A DNA stretch of 64,000 nt from Enchytraeus crypticus (GCA_905160935.1 CAJHZI010000258.1:680501-744500), one strand, 5' to 3'; counted from the stretch's first letter, positions 1 to 15,400 are shown. Made by a program: numbers and translations. Notes: generated by a model from the sequence alone, not told the origin.

Positions 1-633
1 TCTCAAGATAAAAGTGGATGAGACTAGAATTCTGACCACCTGGAGCTAGCAACAACAACAACTACAGGAGTCCATTAATGTATTACCTGCTCCAAACATA
101 AAAGCTATATCGGCGCGACCACACGGTTGTGTATGCAGATATCAGCAAAGAGATGTATTGAATATCGAGTGTCGATAAGAATTCAGAAGGCGTTTTATTT
201 AGTGCTTTATTTTTGTTTTCTGTTTTATTTTTATTTAGTGTTTTATTTTTTATTTAATGTGAACCGGAAGCTATCTACGGGTTTCAAAATTGAAACTAAA
301 GCAGCTTTAAGTTAAAGTGTGCCTAAATTATGAAAAGTATTAAAGAGCTTCTGCAACGTTGTGAAATGTTTAGAGATTATTCATCCGTTAACTTAAATTT
401 CCGTGAGATTTAGTCCAGGAAAGCCTATAAGAAGCCTATAGGGTATATACAAACCACTTTTTAAGCGGATAAACTAGAAATCTATAGGTATACTCACCAT
501 TCAAAGTGATATTAACTTCAAAGTGATAAGTATCTACACTGTATATTGATGATTATTTCATTATCATTAAATTATATTCTTTAACCTCTTGAAAGGCCTT
601 ACAAATATATTTTATAAAATAAAACATGGATGA
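1..633. other. No gene seen
   Basis: AT-rich sequence left of the SINE3 copy. Possibly intron of the Ig gene; no exon could be matched to the open phase-1 end at 3445. Confidence 0.5.
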
Positions 634-829
634 TCCGTTTTGTGTCAGGGTTGCTGAAGACTAAACGTGAACTTCACGTCTCGTAAAGGGCGACAAAGCA
701 CTAAAATCCAAACTAATGTCATAAAGGGCATTCGGTTGGTGAGCGCCTAGGCTCCAGAAACTGCTACTAAATTTTCTAATCCCGAATCTAGTTAAACTGG
801 GATTCGTTAGAAAATGATGATGATGATAT
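634..829 (+). mobile_element. SINE3 with (ATG)n tail
   Basis: Order seen: TGTGTCAGGGTTGCTGAAGA, CGTCTCGTAAAGGGCGAC, GGGCATTCGGTTGGTGAGCG, CCTAGGCTCCAGAAACTGC, then the tail TAGTTAAACTGGGATTCG and (ATG)n. The tail matches the 3' end of LINE family B. Confidence 0.75.
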
Positions 830-1344
830 TATTTTTATAAAGCCTCACTAAGACAATTTATAAAATAATACACATGGATGGTCTGCAGAAAATTACTGTA
901 GCAAATTCACTAAATGGCACTCTACAGAGTAACTAAATTCACTTGAATTTCGTGTATCACATTTTTCGTTACATCTACAATTCACGTAACACCATCAAGG
1001 GCGAAAGTTGCCGGTATTATATTCCTAGCAAACAATGCTCTCTTCTAGAGCGCCTTGCTCGAAAATTCGCGGCGTCTGGTCCCGCTGCACTAGAAAAATA
1101 AACCAGGTATCTCGTTATTTGTACTCCAATCCGTCTATAGCGAACAGCCTGAATTAGGCGAAATAGCAACATTCTGATGTACACTGCTGAGTATACAATG
1201 TTCAAAATCTCCAGGAGTGAATGTATTTAACGTTTGTTTTCTCATCACAACTATACATTTAGAGACGGTCCATTTGAGATTTAAACCTGCGACTTACTGT
1301 TTATCAATCAAGTACTCTTCAAACAACATCATTCAGCTGATAAT

Positions 1345-1484
1345 AAAGCTGGTAAAGCTTATGTCAACGTCAGTTTCCTCACTCGAAAGCGATGTCAGTG
1401 ACGGGCGAGCCCAGGATTAGAACCCCGCGCGTAACAACGCGCATTCGAATATCTTACCGACATCGCCACTGGCTCCAGCCAGCG
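1345..1484 (-). mobile_element. SINE1 (tRNA-derived)
   Basis: The minus strand opens CTGGCTGGAGCCAGTGGCGA with an A-box-like TGGCGATGTCGG. The B-box region is degenerate (GGTTCTAATCC in place of GGTTCAAATCC). The body GAGCCCGTCACTGACATCGC and the tail GACGTTGACATAAGC follow. A GCG/CGC insertion (AACAACGCGC) separates the boxes here. Confidence 0.8.
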
Positions 1485-1976
1485 GCTGAAAATATTGCAT
1501 AAGTACATGTATAACATTTAAGAAATTTCATCGTCGGTTTCATCCATTAAAAGCAGTGAAACATATGAGATTACAAGAATTGGAGAATTGGAATCGAAAC
1601 TGGTGCAAGCATGGTCTCATCTTGTAAAGATATTAGAGACGATTTATCAAATGTATCCGAGCCAGCGGAAAAGGTAAAAGTCATTTTAGGTATAAGTCAT
1701 TCTTCCGAGATTTTATCCAAAGTTTCTTAAAATAACTTAATCACTGTATTTTCACTTGAACACTGCCAATTGACCAACCAATATGACATCTATCTCCTTT
1801 AAAGACATTTATTTATCGTCTTTGTCAATTATCCATTTGTCGGTCCTGTGAATGCCCGAGATTATTCCCTGACCAACACGACCGGGCTTCGATCCTAGAA
1901 ACCCTGAAGCACTATAGAGTCGTTCATTTGAAATTTCATAACATTACCTAGCGCTCCTACAAACTGCGCTATCTAA

Positions 1977-2040
1977 GCCTAGAAGACTAAAGCCTAGAAG
2001 ACTAAAGTCTAGTAGACTAAAGCCTAGAAAACTAAAGCCC
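1977..2040. repeat. Four tandem copies of a 15-bp unit
   Basis: Unit AGCCTAGAAGACTAA with single-base changes. A pair of about 45-bp repeats (TTTTAATTTCTTAGNTCT) follows at 2072-2132. Confidence 0.85.
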
Positions 2041-2971
2041 GAATTGATAGAAGCGGCCTAACTGAGCGCAATGTTTTAATTTCTTAGGTCTGTAGGCGAG
2101 GCCTAAGCGAACGTTTTAATTTCTTAGATCTATCTCTGTTTCATGTCGAGGAAGTCAGTTGTTGTGATTCTTCTGCTCATCACTCAGAGCAACACAAGTC
2201 GTAAACCTTCAGGTGGATTATGATTCAGAAAACCGACTGCACGATTTATTACTACGTCCTTAACGTTCTTCCAGCTAAGAAACAGGAGTTTAATAAGGAA
2301 TGGAATTGATCTAAAGTCTGGTTTATTTCACCGATAGATGCTAAATTAGGGATAAATATTTTCTGGAATAAAATTATTATAATTATAATTATTATAGAAT
2401 TAATTTAATGAAACTTGCATCAATAAAACCCGAGAAGGGAACTCTAACAGTAAGTCATATTGCATACAGAACTTTTTCTCATAAACGTTATAAAAGAATA
2501 AAAATTATGACTAAAATTGAAGAAATAAATAACATTACAGCTGCTTTTTACCTTCAGTCTTGAATATAATGTGTGATAAGACGTTGTTGTTGGAATAATA
2601 TATTTTTTTCTCATAATATCACGAGATAGCTAAACTGTGTACATGTATATATAATTGGTATATCTCGAGAGATAGCTATTTTATAGGAATTCAGCCTTGG
2701 ACAGTCAATTTGACAGAAATTACCAATAGACTGCCAAGATAGAGAGAAAGAATACTGCTTAAAATTGCAAAAAACAGAGCAGCGTCAGCTACCAATGTAG
2801 AGCTTTAAAATGTTTCGTTTTAGGAAGATAATAGGTCAATCAGAGTTAACCTCTGCTAAAACAAAACCACTTAGCACTATCTGTGTAAAGATTGCTAGGA
2901 ATAAAGCATGTTAGACAGACTGCGTTCAATTTATTCTCTGAAACCATTTAGCGCAACCATCGAGCTACACA

Positions 2972-3027
2972 TGCACACACACACACACACACACAAACAC
3001 ACACGCACACACATATACACACACACA
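2972..3027. repeat. (CA)n microsatellite
   Basis: CA repeats with a few interruptions. Confidence 0.9.
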
Positions 3028-3444
3028 CTTAAGCCACCAACTTAAATTACGGTATTTCAATATAATATATGTGGATGCATCACTATATATTATAACATTT
3101 TAACATTTTAGCACAGCGATATCAAAAACTGACAGTAGAGAATGATCTTGATTTACAGATCAATAGTTTTTAATATTACCTTTTTAATTAGCGCAATAAA
3201 ATACATGTACTGTATATTAAAAATTATATCTCTCTCAGCGTACTGAATAGCGGCAGTTCCATAGCATATAGGCCTAACCCTTCCAGCCTATTCTATCCTC
3301 AGCTTTCTTTTTCATCTGTACACGCGAAAGTGTTATTAAATCTTTTAGAATTTATAGTTATCATCATCAAAACTATTAAATCATCTTCAGCGTCAAAATT
3401 GTATTAGAAATTCAGTATGAATTGTATGTGAAATTTTAATTTAC

Positions 3445-3495
3445 CTCGTCGCTCATTGCTAACGTCCACCCCGTCCAGCATAATCGATGGAACTC
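3445..3495 (-). CDS. Ig gene linker exon 4
   Basis: Acceptor GCATTTGTGCAG before 3495, donor GTAAAT after 3445; 51 bases, phase 1 in and out. It encodes (G)VPSIMLDGVDVSNERR. I could not identify the next exon between 1 and 3440, so it probably lies beyond the left edge. Confidence 0.72.
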
Positions 3496-6400
3496 CTGCA
3501 CAAATGCAAGTAAATTTTGTCATCTAAAGCTGGTAAAGCTAATGTTAACGTCAGTTTCCTAACTCGAAAGTGATGTCAGTGACGGACGAGCCCAGGGTGT
3601 GAACCCCGCACATACTGGTCCGCGGTCGAACATCTATGTTGTCTTCTACTAGATAGTTGGCCCAAAGAGAGAGAGTTTATTCAATTTCAGAATCATCACT
3701 AAAGTGTTACATACAGGTTAATGAAGTCCAGAGTATTATATAATCCGTAACATAATAAACAATACAGTCACAGACAAAACACGGTTAAGCCATCAATCAA
3801 GTTAAAGAACACTACAATTGCAATTATAGATTTAATTAAAAACTAAAGCAAATGGAGGAAAGAAAAACATAACACTGCGAGCAAATAAAAGGCAATATTT
3901 CAATAAACAACCCGCTACTTAGTCGTCACCAGAATCCCGCTGGCAAAATCTACATCTCATACAACGGTTTCCAATGTTAACGTGAAATGATGACCATAAA
4001 AATTGAAGAAAGAAACTAATTACTAAAAAGTATGATAAATTATTTATCTCCATAGGCATTAAATATTGTACAGTGACTATTAATATTGTAATATTGTAAA
4101 ACTATTTAGTAAAAATAAATTAAATTAGTCAAAGTGCGAAGAAAATGAGTTAACCTAGAGTGAAAAGATTAAGTGAGTGGATAAATGAATGGTTAAACCA
4201 ATTAAATTGCTTAAAATAATGACCCGAGTCTCTAACGAAGCAATACCGATATTGGAACCTTCATGAAGAAGATCAAAGATTCCATTTTCAAGATCAAACT
4301 AATAAATCTGGCGAAGTGGTGAGTCCAAGGTGAACATTCCACATAAAGAGTCTTCTAAGATCATTACTGATCTCTTGCAGCGAACGATAACAGAATTCTA
4401 TCTAAGTCATTATTACACCTAAGTTGAGAATATAATTGAGGAAATTATCTCATCACACAAGGTGTGCTTTTTTCATTGCCTTCATCGTTAAATTCGCTAG
4501 ACGCCTCTTGCAAAAAAACATAATAGTTTTAACTCGATTTTTCAAAAAGTTATCAGGTGACACTATTAAATATGCTACGCATTAAAGTTTAGCAATTTAC
4601 GTACCATTTGAAGTAAAAGTTTTACTAAATAACGTAAATAAAGTGAAATTAAGTGCCTACCTCCTTTATCTGTTGGTGCCTTAGAATCTTTCGGCATTGC
4701 CGGCGGTTTGTCGGCCATACCGTTCACTCCATTTCTGTTGAAAATAAATACAAGTTCACGATATGGTTAAAATAAATGTACATGCACAGTTCACAATAAA
4801 TCATAAGTAGGATATCCATCAATCTTTCCCTGCATTTAATCAAAGCCTACTAGAAAAAAAATTAAAACTTCAATATAAAGATTAATGTTCTTCATATTCA
4901 TACTCGCATTATTTTAAGAAGAAGAAAACCCACAAAATTAAATTTGTTAAAGACTTGCTAATTTTCGATTAAAAGTCTACAGAAAGAATAGTAAATCTCC
5001 GCCTATTGGATTTTGCACTCCGGAATCTCTCACAATTGAAGTATCAGTTGGTGTGCAGACTCAGTTCTCATCGCCTTTCAAACCATCCGGTGCGTTATGG
5101 AGAGAATACTCCAGTTAGTTTCATCTCGAACCTAAATTCTCTCGAATGAAAACAAATCTGGAATGCTAGAGATGAAGCGTGATACAGCCAATGTTCAATA
5201 TTTATTTTATTTGCAGAGAGAGCTGAGAGGCAAAATTAAGCTTTGAAACAGTCTGCCTGCGCCGACAAGAACAAGAGTTAGTCCACAGTGAAGAGGCGTA
5301 CCAGATATCTATTCTACCTTTAAAGGCTGTAAAGACGATGTTAACGTCAGTTTCATTTTCGAAAGTGATATCAGTGACAGGCGAGCCTAGGACTTTAGCC
5401 CACACATACTGATCTGCGGTCGGATATCTTATCGACATCGCCACCTTCCTGGAATGATGACTAGATAGCTACGAGTCAATTTGTGCATGATAATATAGTA
5501 GTTACTATGGTTAATGACATCATCAAAGCGGAAATACAAAACATAACTAATTTAACATGCTAATATTTTACAAATTTGCGCGAGAGTTATAATAAAAGAC
5601 TCATATTTCAAACAAGCAGACTCTATGCTGTTCTACATCCGCAGGGTATAAAGAGTGTTGATGTTCTTGGTAAGAACCACTGAAGTTTTATTGAACCATT
5701 TTAAGTGGAGCTCTCTATTTCGCTCAGAAATGAACTTAGCATAGATGACCTGAATTAGGCATTCTAATTGAAATGACATTTGCTTCGTTGCAGGCCTACT
5801 ACTACTACTAATAATAATAATGCAAACACGCACTATAGTGAAATGATCAATCATGTTGATATCTATCACCTTTAATAAAATTTGTGTAAACCGCTAAGCA
5901 ATTTACTCCATTTTCTGTGCAACCGATCTTGTGAGTATCAGAAATTTTACTCTCAGGTCAGCGCGGGCGGGAATCGAACCCGCGAGTGTTCAATTCATCT
6001 CAGAATCTGTCATTTAAAGTGCATGACGTTACCTTTCGCCTCTAACCACATACCGCGCTATTAGGACATTCAATCGTGCTGTATTTCTGCATCCCCAATC
6101 CCTATGAAGTGCTACATCTAATTGTACATTTTAAATGTACAACAGAACACTTTAAAATTAGACCAATGCTTCCCGACTGATACAGCGGGATCTAGTAGTC
6201 CTCATTGTTAGCAAGTGCTATTGCTAAATGATGCATCTTTAAGACTATCAACTGTGCATGCTCTCGTTTTAGAGTGATTTGGTTTAAATTAAATATCTAT
6301 TTCATCAGTTTATAACTCTTTTATAACTTTTATAAATTTACAACTTATAACTTAACTATAGCTTATTTAACTTACTATCATTAAGTTATTATAGCTTATA

Positions 6401-9400
6401 ACGTTAATAATGTATAACTTTATAACTTGTATAGTTTTATAGCTATTGCAATCAGTTTTATTATCGATCATTTCATAATTTTAAACAACTTATAACTTTA
6501 TAACTTTAAGTAACTTTATAGTTTTATTATCGATCGTTTTTAGCTTTATTTTAAATTAATTTTACATTATTGATGAGAGCCTTTAGTTTCAATGTCGAAA
6601 TATGTTGTCTAAGTGTTTTAATTTAAATTTAAAATCTATGTCCATAAAATAACAAATAAATTGTAGGAGCACATGCATATTTTATGTCTGTGTAAGATTA
6701 AAGTAAGCTACGTTGAATATAATTCTGTAGTGTTAGAATTAACCTCTAAAACAATATTTCTCATTATAATTTGTCTATTTGCTTATCGTAAAAGAAGTAA
6801 TTTTTACTTAATTCTTAAATATAGTTAAAGAAATTGCTACAAAATTTTCGAATCCCTACTCTAGTTACACAGAGATTCAAGAGAAAATGATGATGATGTT
6901 TCATAAACATAGTATAGCTAAGATCTACTGAAGCAAAATAGTTACTTTTTTAATAGACTCAATATTTGCTCACCAACCTCCAATGGTTTAAACAGAGTTT
7001 TACATTTGGTTCAGAGTTAATGTCACTCTATTTAATAAAAATTATTCGACGATATACTTGCTGATTCATTGATTATTTGATGGGTTGAATTTTAATTTTA
7101 ATTTTCATACATTATGTATTTCGTAGATTCGTAAATTCGTTATTCGATTGGATTGGCTGTATTCTAATTTAATGTATGATTGACTGATTAATTAATTTAC
7201 TGCCAGACTATTAAAAGATTGATTGATAAATCGATTGACTTACCGACTGATTTATTTGATTGACTAATTGACTGATTGATTGATTGACTGGTTTACAGAA
7301 TCAATGCTTAATAAATTGATTGATTGACTGCTTGGTCAAATGATTTACTGAACGTTCGCTTGACTGCAACAATACTCGCATGCGCCAGGATATTACGGCA
7401 TAACCATTATTCTTGTTTTAACTCAGCTTTCTTGAGACTAAGTAAGACTTCTTGGCAGACAGACAGCATTGTTTTGTTTAAAATCATTCGCTCAACATTC
7501 TCTGATATAACGCCATAAAATAGAGGAGCAGTTCTTACAGATGTCTATTCGCTACTGAGAAAAACCGCATGGATTTTCTCACACAAAATAAAAAGCTAGG
7601 CTGCCAAAATACAAAATCTGCTGCATAGAAATAAATGTAGACTTGATTTATGCCATAACTTAGGGGAAATGTTGATGATCGTATCTAAAAGTTAGGCTGT
7701 GAAGGAGAGAACATACGTAAAAGAAACTATTTAACTGTATGCTCTAAATTTTATAGTACAATATGAAAATTTATCAGGCCAGCAAGAAATTTATTTCGAT
7801 CTATATATATTTCTCAGGAATTTGGTTTACAATATTAAGTTGAAGGTCAACAGAGACCTATTCTTATCATTATTTTTTAATTTATTTTTTTACGCCGAGC
7901 GTAAATTCGAGCTATATGCGCTGAATCGCCTCCCGGCTACTCGAGGTCGTCTAGCTGCTTAAAAAAATTTCAGAAGCAGACTGCATTAAATTTTTCAAAG
8001 TCATAGAAAACCTTTGCAAAAGAAGAGAGGTCTATCGGCTATAGCCGGTTTGCTCTGCACTAAATCTGCCTATGCCATTAAAGAAGAGCCCATGGTTTCA
8101 ATAGCTACCGGTATAACCTCATACTGTAATGACAGAAAACGGTATTTAACCATTCTCTTAGAGGCGGCTAATTCAGCAGCTCCGACCGCAATGATTGAAG
8201 TTGGGTTCAGATAAGAGTTCGCCATAAAACAAGCTAACTCTAACGTTAACAACAGATTCCTCATTCGAAAACGATGTCAGTGACGGGCGAGCCCAGTATT
8301 TGAACCCCGTACATACTGATCCGCGATCAATTCGTTTATGAAGTCAGACTCGGCAGAGTAGATGGGGCCCATGGTCTCAAAAGCAATTGGCAGGAAGATG
8401 TAGCTACTAGAGACTGCGGCATATTTAAGTGATTTCCTATAGGCAGCGGCTTCAGCAGCTAAGGCAGTAGCAGCGCATGAAAGGTCGAGATTGCTTGCTA
8501 AGAATGTGTCCGTCACAGTGACATCCTAGCTTATTATTATTATTATTTGGGGCGGTGATTTTAATTTCAATTTTAATTTAGTTAATATATATGTTTGGTC
8601 AGCTAATATTTTCTCAGAATTTACGCTTAAATGCGATTTGATGTTATGTGACCATTTTATGCATGATAGCAATGCAATTAAATACTCATTTTCTAGTGAA
8701 TCTTCTGGTAAAGTTGCAAGTAGTCTGATTGATTATTTTCTAGTAAGTAGAGGTCTATTCAATTATGTTCAGAGTTGCCAGGTGATTGAAAGTCCGATTA
8801 ATTTTTCTGATCATAATCCTGTTCTTTTACATGTTAGTGATTGCGTTGTGAGTTCAAATGTATGTGCTGATGTTGCTTGTAGGCCTACGGATAGTCTTGC
8901 GAAACGTGTACCCGTGTTACGTTGGGATCATAGTGACTTGACGATTTATTATGACTGTACTTTTCAATTATTCACGCCTTTGTGGCACAAGTTACATAAG
9001 TTTTTAGCCGACGATATGACGATGAGCTTGAATCATTCACATTTAATTTATGAAATAGAACAATTTTATAATTAATTTATTAATCTGTTAAACTTTTGTG
9101 CTTCCAAATGCATTGTTCGTAAGAAAACTAACTTCTTTAAATTCTGGTGGGATGCCGAAGGGGATGCTTTGAAGGAATCTTCGATTAATACGCACAAAGC
9201 GTGGGTGGATTCGGGTCGTCCTAATGCGGGCGAAGAATACATAAGTAAAACTAGGGCAAAATTGACTTATAAGTCCTATTTAAGGAATAAAGACAAAATT
9301 GAAAAAAATAAGTTAACCACTGATCTTCAGGAATCACTTATGAACAGAAATACTGACCAATTCTAGAAGATCTGGAATTCAAAAATTGTAAAGTCAATGT

Positions 9401-12400
9401 CGAGTATGGAAACTGTTAATGGGATAAATGATAGGCAACCTATTTCTGATCAGTTTGCACGTTATTTTTCTTCAATATACCAGCGAAATGCAGTTGAATC
9501 TAGTAAATTTAAATGGATTTTGATAATAAGTTTAAAAATTATAAAGGTGACTCTTTTGACATTGAAATTGAGGTTGCTAAAGTAGATGAGATTATAAGAA
9601 ATTTGAAACGTGGGAAGGCCACTGGTTTAGATAACATCTCTTGCGAGCACTTGCAGTTTGCTCATCCTATAGTATGCAGCTGCCTAACTAGAATATTTAA
9701 TTTAATGGTAAAGGCCAAATATGTACCAACAGCCTTTGGTGAAGGGATATTAATTCCTATACCAAAAGGGGACATGAAACGTAATCCAACCAAACTGAAA
9801 GATTATAGGGGTATAACAGTCAGCTGCATATCCTCTAAAATCTTTGAAAGGTGTTTAATGCATTACTTAAAAAAATATTTTTTTACTTCTGAAAGACAAT
9901 TTGGATTTAAGAAAAAAGTTGGCTGTAGTAATGCCATCTATTCATTTAGAAAGACAGTGGACTACTTTACTAACAGTGCATCTACAGTTAATGTTTGCAC
10001 CCTAGATCTAGCTAAAGCACCCTAGATCTAGCTAAAGCACCCTAGATCTAGCTAAAGCATTTGACAACATAAAATTTGACATGCTTTTTATCTAACTAAT
10101 AGATAGGAGTTGTCCAAGGTGGTTTATTGAAATTTTAAAAGATTGGTATTCTAAACTAAATTCTGTTGTTAAATATAAAAATAATTTCTCTAAACCTTTT
10201 ATCATTTCTTCGGGGGTTAGACAAGGAGGTATTTTATCCCCAATATTGTTTTCGTTAACAGTTGATGGGTTGTTACTAAAATTAGAGAAATCTAAGCTGG
10301 GATGTTTTATTACAGGTCTGTGTTGTAATTCAATAATGTATGCAGACGACTTAGTCTTACTGTCTATTTCAATTCACGACTTGCAGAAACTTACTGACAT
10401 ATGCAATGAAGAACTTAGTTCTATTGGTTTATCGATAAATTGTAATAAGACATTTTGTATTCGTATTGGCCCCAGACATTCCATTAAAGCTTCACAAATC
10501 TTAATAAATGGTACACCTATACAATGGGTAGGCGAAGTCATGTATTTAGGTTTGCCTGTGGTTTCTGCTAGGCATTTCAAATTAAACTTACAAAATAGGA
10601 GGCAAAAATTCTTTCGAGTACTCAACGCGATTTTTTCAAGAATTGGCACCTCTTCAGGATATGATAATTTCAGGAGGTGATAATTTCGTTGACTGAATCG
10701 CAATGTGTACCCATGTTACTGTATGGCTTAGACAGTGTTGTACTGTCTAAGTCACAAATTCGCAGCATTGAAAATGCATATACACAGATCTACTCTAAGC
10801 TTTGTCATACATTCGATAAGAATATTATAGCTCAAAGTCAATATTACATGGGTCAATTGCCTGCTGAACTAAAAATTGCTACACGACGATTGAAGTTCTT
10901 ATCTAAGCTACGTTCAATGGGTAACCATTACTGTGAAATGTTTGATTATAGGCATGAAGAATTATGCAAATTAATGTCTGAGTACAATTGCTTTATTGGA
11001 TGTAATGTTAAGGATATATCGAAAGTAAACTGGAAGTACTATTTGCGTCTATACTTTGAAATTAATAAACTAAATAAAACTTAAAATTAATGCACGATAA
11101 CTGAAAAAGTAAAAGATGATAATTTTCTCTAATTTATTTATTTGTTTATTGCACGCTTTTCGAAGTACATGTGTGTGATGTTTCATGTTCTTTTCGTTTT
11201 CGAACACTTTATCTCTTTGCACTGTTTCGCTGAACATGATGTCACTTTGTATAGTGTACCTTGTATATTGTGTACTTATTGTACTTATGCTACCATAATT
11301 TTGGTGAAATAAAGATGCATATATTATTATTATTATTATTATTATTATTATCGTTTCGAGACTACGATGATCTTTAACATTATAGGACAGTTATTTGTTA
11401 TTTGTTGTTGTTGTCACAAGCTTAACCGAAGGCTTAGTCAAAAAAAGCTGCATAGATTAAAGATTTCACATCTACATGTAACTAATCTAAACTCTAGGCT
11501 AAAATATATTGCACAGAAATAATCATCATGATAATGTTGTTCACATGTATTCAGAAATTGGTGCATTTATTTTGACAGTTAAATTAATTATCCATTTTAC
11601 CGATCCTACTTTTCAGAGAGTTGCTCACAAATTATCTACTAGCAGTGTATTCCAACCCACAGGATATCGAAAATTTAATGCAAATTAATGTCTCAGTATA
11701 AAATCGGCCGTCAAGAATTTCTTAGATTAGGAGTCAACAGTGATTCTGAATTAGATCAGGAGTTGAAAATTATCCGATATTAGGCAGGAGTCAACAATGG
11801 TCCTGTATTGGACAAGAAGTCAACAATGGTCCTGTATTGGACAAGAAGTCAACAATGATCCTGTATTGGACAAGAAGTCAACAATGATCCTGTATTGGAC
11901 AAGGAGTCAACTATGATCCTGTATTGGACAAGGAGTCAAAAATCGTCCTGCAGTAGACCAGAGTAATCAATGGTCCTGAATCATATGAGGAGTCAACAGT
12001 GGTCTTAAATTGGAGCATGGACCATCCCTTCATCAAAAGAGAAAGATTCAACTAATACAGTCTTGTGTCTGTATTTAATAAGCCAATATGATTTATTAAA
12101 AACAGTGTTGCCATTCATTAATGAAAGTTCCATTGAGAGAAATGATGGAGCCCTGGCGAGAGTCTCACTCAAGAAGATGATAACCTGAAGAGAGATGCAA
12201 GCTTTCGTCGACATACGTTCTGTAAACTTGATAAACTTGGAGTGACGGATGTTTTCCAAGAAGGCAAAATACAACGCATTCTAGAGGTACGAGTATATTT
12301 CGCACACGCTTTGTAACAAACAAATGTGGGTGGGTGTAACCCATCAAAAATACCGAATATTGAAGCAGAATAATAAAACTATTCATCGGTATATTGAACG

Positions 12401-15400
12401 ATCAACCTATTTCAAATGCATAAGTTCAAGTATATCGAAAAGGTTATTTTAAATAATTTTAATACAGTCATATAGAAGCTGCATCCAGTCAATATGGTAT
12501 CCGTGGCATCAATGCTCAATCCATGCAATCCGATCAGATGGGATACGGCTCGTGTAAACAAAAGATTCGCAGCACAACTGCCGTAAGACTGGATGATGTT
12601 AAGAATACCCCATCTACCGTCAGGGTCATATCAACTCCATGTTAAACTGGAGCTAGAACTAAAACCACCATGAAGGTGTGTTTCTATTATCATATTATGT
12701 CCTTATCCCGTAAACAATTAGCTCGAGAGATCAGAAATGCGCTAAAATATAAGAATTCTCGTTTAATTAATAAATAGGATATGAGGTATAGCGATGTTAA
12801 AACAAGGTTCAAGAACAAGGCATGGATGGAAGGATAAGAAGAAATTAGAGGTCAGAAAAATTTAATGAATTAAAAGCACAATAGCTTGTTGTAGATACGA
12901 TGATAAATCAGATAGATGAGAATTAGAAATTATAATATCTTACAAGTGAATCAAATACTAAGATTTCGTCGGCCCATATTTGCACTGACGCCCTATAACT
13001 TAATCAAAATAATTCTCAGAATGACAATTTAATACTACAGGCGTGTTTAGAGCATCTGCCTATCACTGTTTAAGGAAAATTAAATTTCTACTGAGGTGTC
13101 GTTAAGGTAACTAACCAAAGTAGTCAATGAATTTAATTTAATTTCAGGAAACGAACACGAAAATGTAAATTGATAAAGCTAAGTTATATTGAAACGTGTT
13201 GTGCTAGTGTGTAGTTAGATCACTGCAGAATAGAGCAACCGCAAACAATCTGTTGCATGTACGTATGAGGCGACTAAGGCAGAAGCTGAGGATGGTCAGT
13301 GAGGACCCACCTCCCCTTGAAATATTTTCCCCCAGGATTAAATGGTAATTAATCCATCTAACTGAGGAAGACAACGGGAAACCACCTCAGAAGCCACACT
13401 TTTCATAAGCTATAGGCTACATCGGATATGGATTAGGCATAGACTTTATGAAGGGATCAACTTGTTTATCTAAGGAGTGCTCTTATGGAGCGAGAAAGCC
13501 GACTTTGAGTATGAATATGTAACTTGAACCTGCCACTTGGCAGTTCACTGAAGTAGATATTGATTCGACAACAAAGGTTTTAGTTAGAAAGGGGGGATCC
13601 AAGACCCAGAAAGGTACATGACAACGAAGTAATGGGCATGGGGACCACTGTGCACGGAACGTCACCAACACATTCAACTCCGGTATTTGTGTGTAAGTAT
13701 GAGCACCGTGATTGGAGAAGAAATAAAAGTTACCGGGAATTGAAAACCGCACCTCTTGTTTTGGCCTCATTGATAGAGTATTGATAGCCATCATTCGTGG
13801 ATTAATAAGTTGATAGCTAATTGATCAGATAAATATTGATAACTATAACTTGCTGATTGCGTTGATAACTAATTGAAAAGTATTGATAACCATCATTCTA
13901 TGATTAAGCAGATTCAATATCCTTGTCCTATTACGCTGCACAACAAGATAGTTGGGTTCTGCAGAAGATTTACACCTATGGCATAACTGCCAGTATGCAG
14001 ACTAGAGGTTGGTAAGTTTTCGCACAGCACCTGTTGCCTCCTGCAGACTGAACTACTGAATTATGAACATTCACTCTTGTATCTTAGCAGGGCAGGTTGG
14101 CAATCAATTATCGTATAACTGTCCCGAACATATTGTACTAAATTTAGCAGTTGTGCCTAGGCGGCCTAAGCGAAACAATAGACCCTACTTCATAGCACGA
14201 TGGGCTAAAGGAATCAACTTGTTGTTCAGATCTAGGGATAAGTAATTTTTTTAATTGTCTGAAATCAATAAAGAAATTTAATTGACTAGTATTTAATTTT
14301 TTTTTAAATTTAATTTTCTTACAGCTGAACTTAACGTTTGCTTTTAAAAACTATTTGGATATGGAGAAGAATGGAAAAGATTAACTGGACCCAAAAAGTT
14401 AAAAATGAAGTAATTTTGAAAAGAGTAGCAACAGATGGATAGTTGATAAATGCATTAAGAAATAGAAAGACGAGCTGAATGAGACATAGTCCAAAGTGGG
14501 AAAGTTTATAAAAGAGGTCATAGAAGGTAGAATGGAAGCACAGAGAAGCAGAGGCAGACCGAGATTAGGAATATTATATGATTAAATGATCCACTCTTAT
14601 GTAGACATGAAGAGAAAAGCGGAATACAGAGAAACGTGGTGGCGTTATACATGTATAATGCCTCCACTTTTGGACATACTAATGGACCGGCCAAGCAGAG
14701 CAATGAGGTAAAGGTAATAACAATGTTCAGTGTTCGATACAGGTATTTAAGTTATGCGAATAGCTCCTCATGCATCCAGGCAGTTAGAAAATAAACCAAC
14801 CGTAATCTGCATGCATCGTAAAAGACGACTTAGAAAGAACTGGAGAATATAATGCGAAATAATCCCAGAATTCTCATTTTCTTAAGGTAAAGGCTACATT
14901 CATCATCATCATCATATTCCCTTAAATCCCAGTTCAACCAGGGTCGGGATACGAATAGACTTTCTTCAGTCCTAAGGCTTTTGAAGTTTATCCATTCGTT
15001 TAAGTTCTGTGGCAATTACTGGAGCCTAGGCGCTCACCAACCGATTGCCCTTTCAGACGTTGGTATGGATCTTAGTGCTTTAGTCGCTTTCTACGACACG
15101 GAGCAGTCACCGGTTGGTTAAATTCTTCAAACGACCCGGACACAACACGGGGAGTAGGTAAAGGTTAAGGCTGCATTAAAGATTGAAAAATGTTTAGCCT
15201 ATTAATTGACTTAGTATATTGATTGGAGTGCTTTTACTGAGCATGAAAGAAAACTTATTTAAGAAATACACGTATGTACATTTAAATTACGAAGCATCAG
15301 AACACTAAAGAAAGAGAAGCAATGGAATAAGGGTGCTAATCCTTATAAACTATCAAAAATAATTTTAACTGCATATCTCAATATCTGCATATTTAAAATC

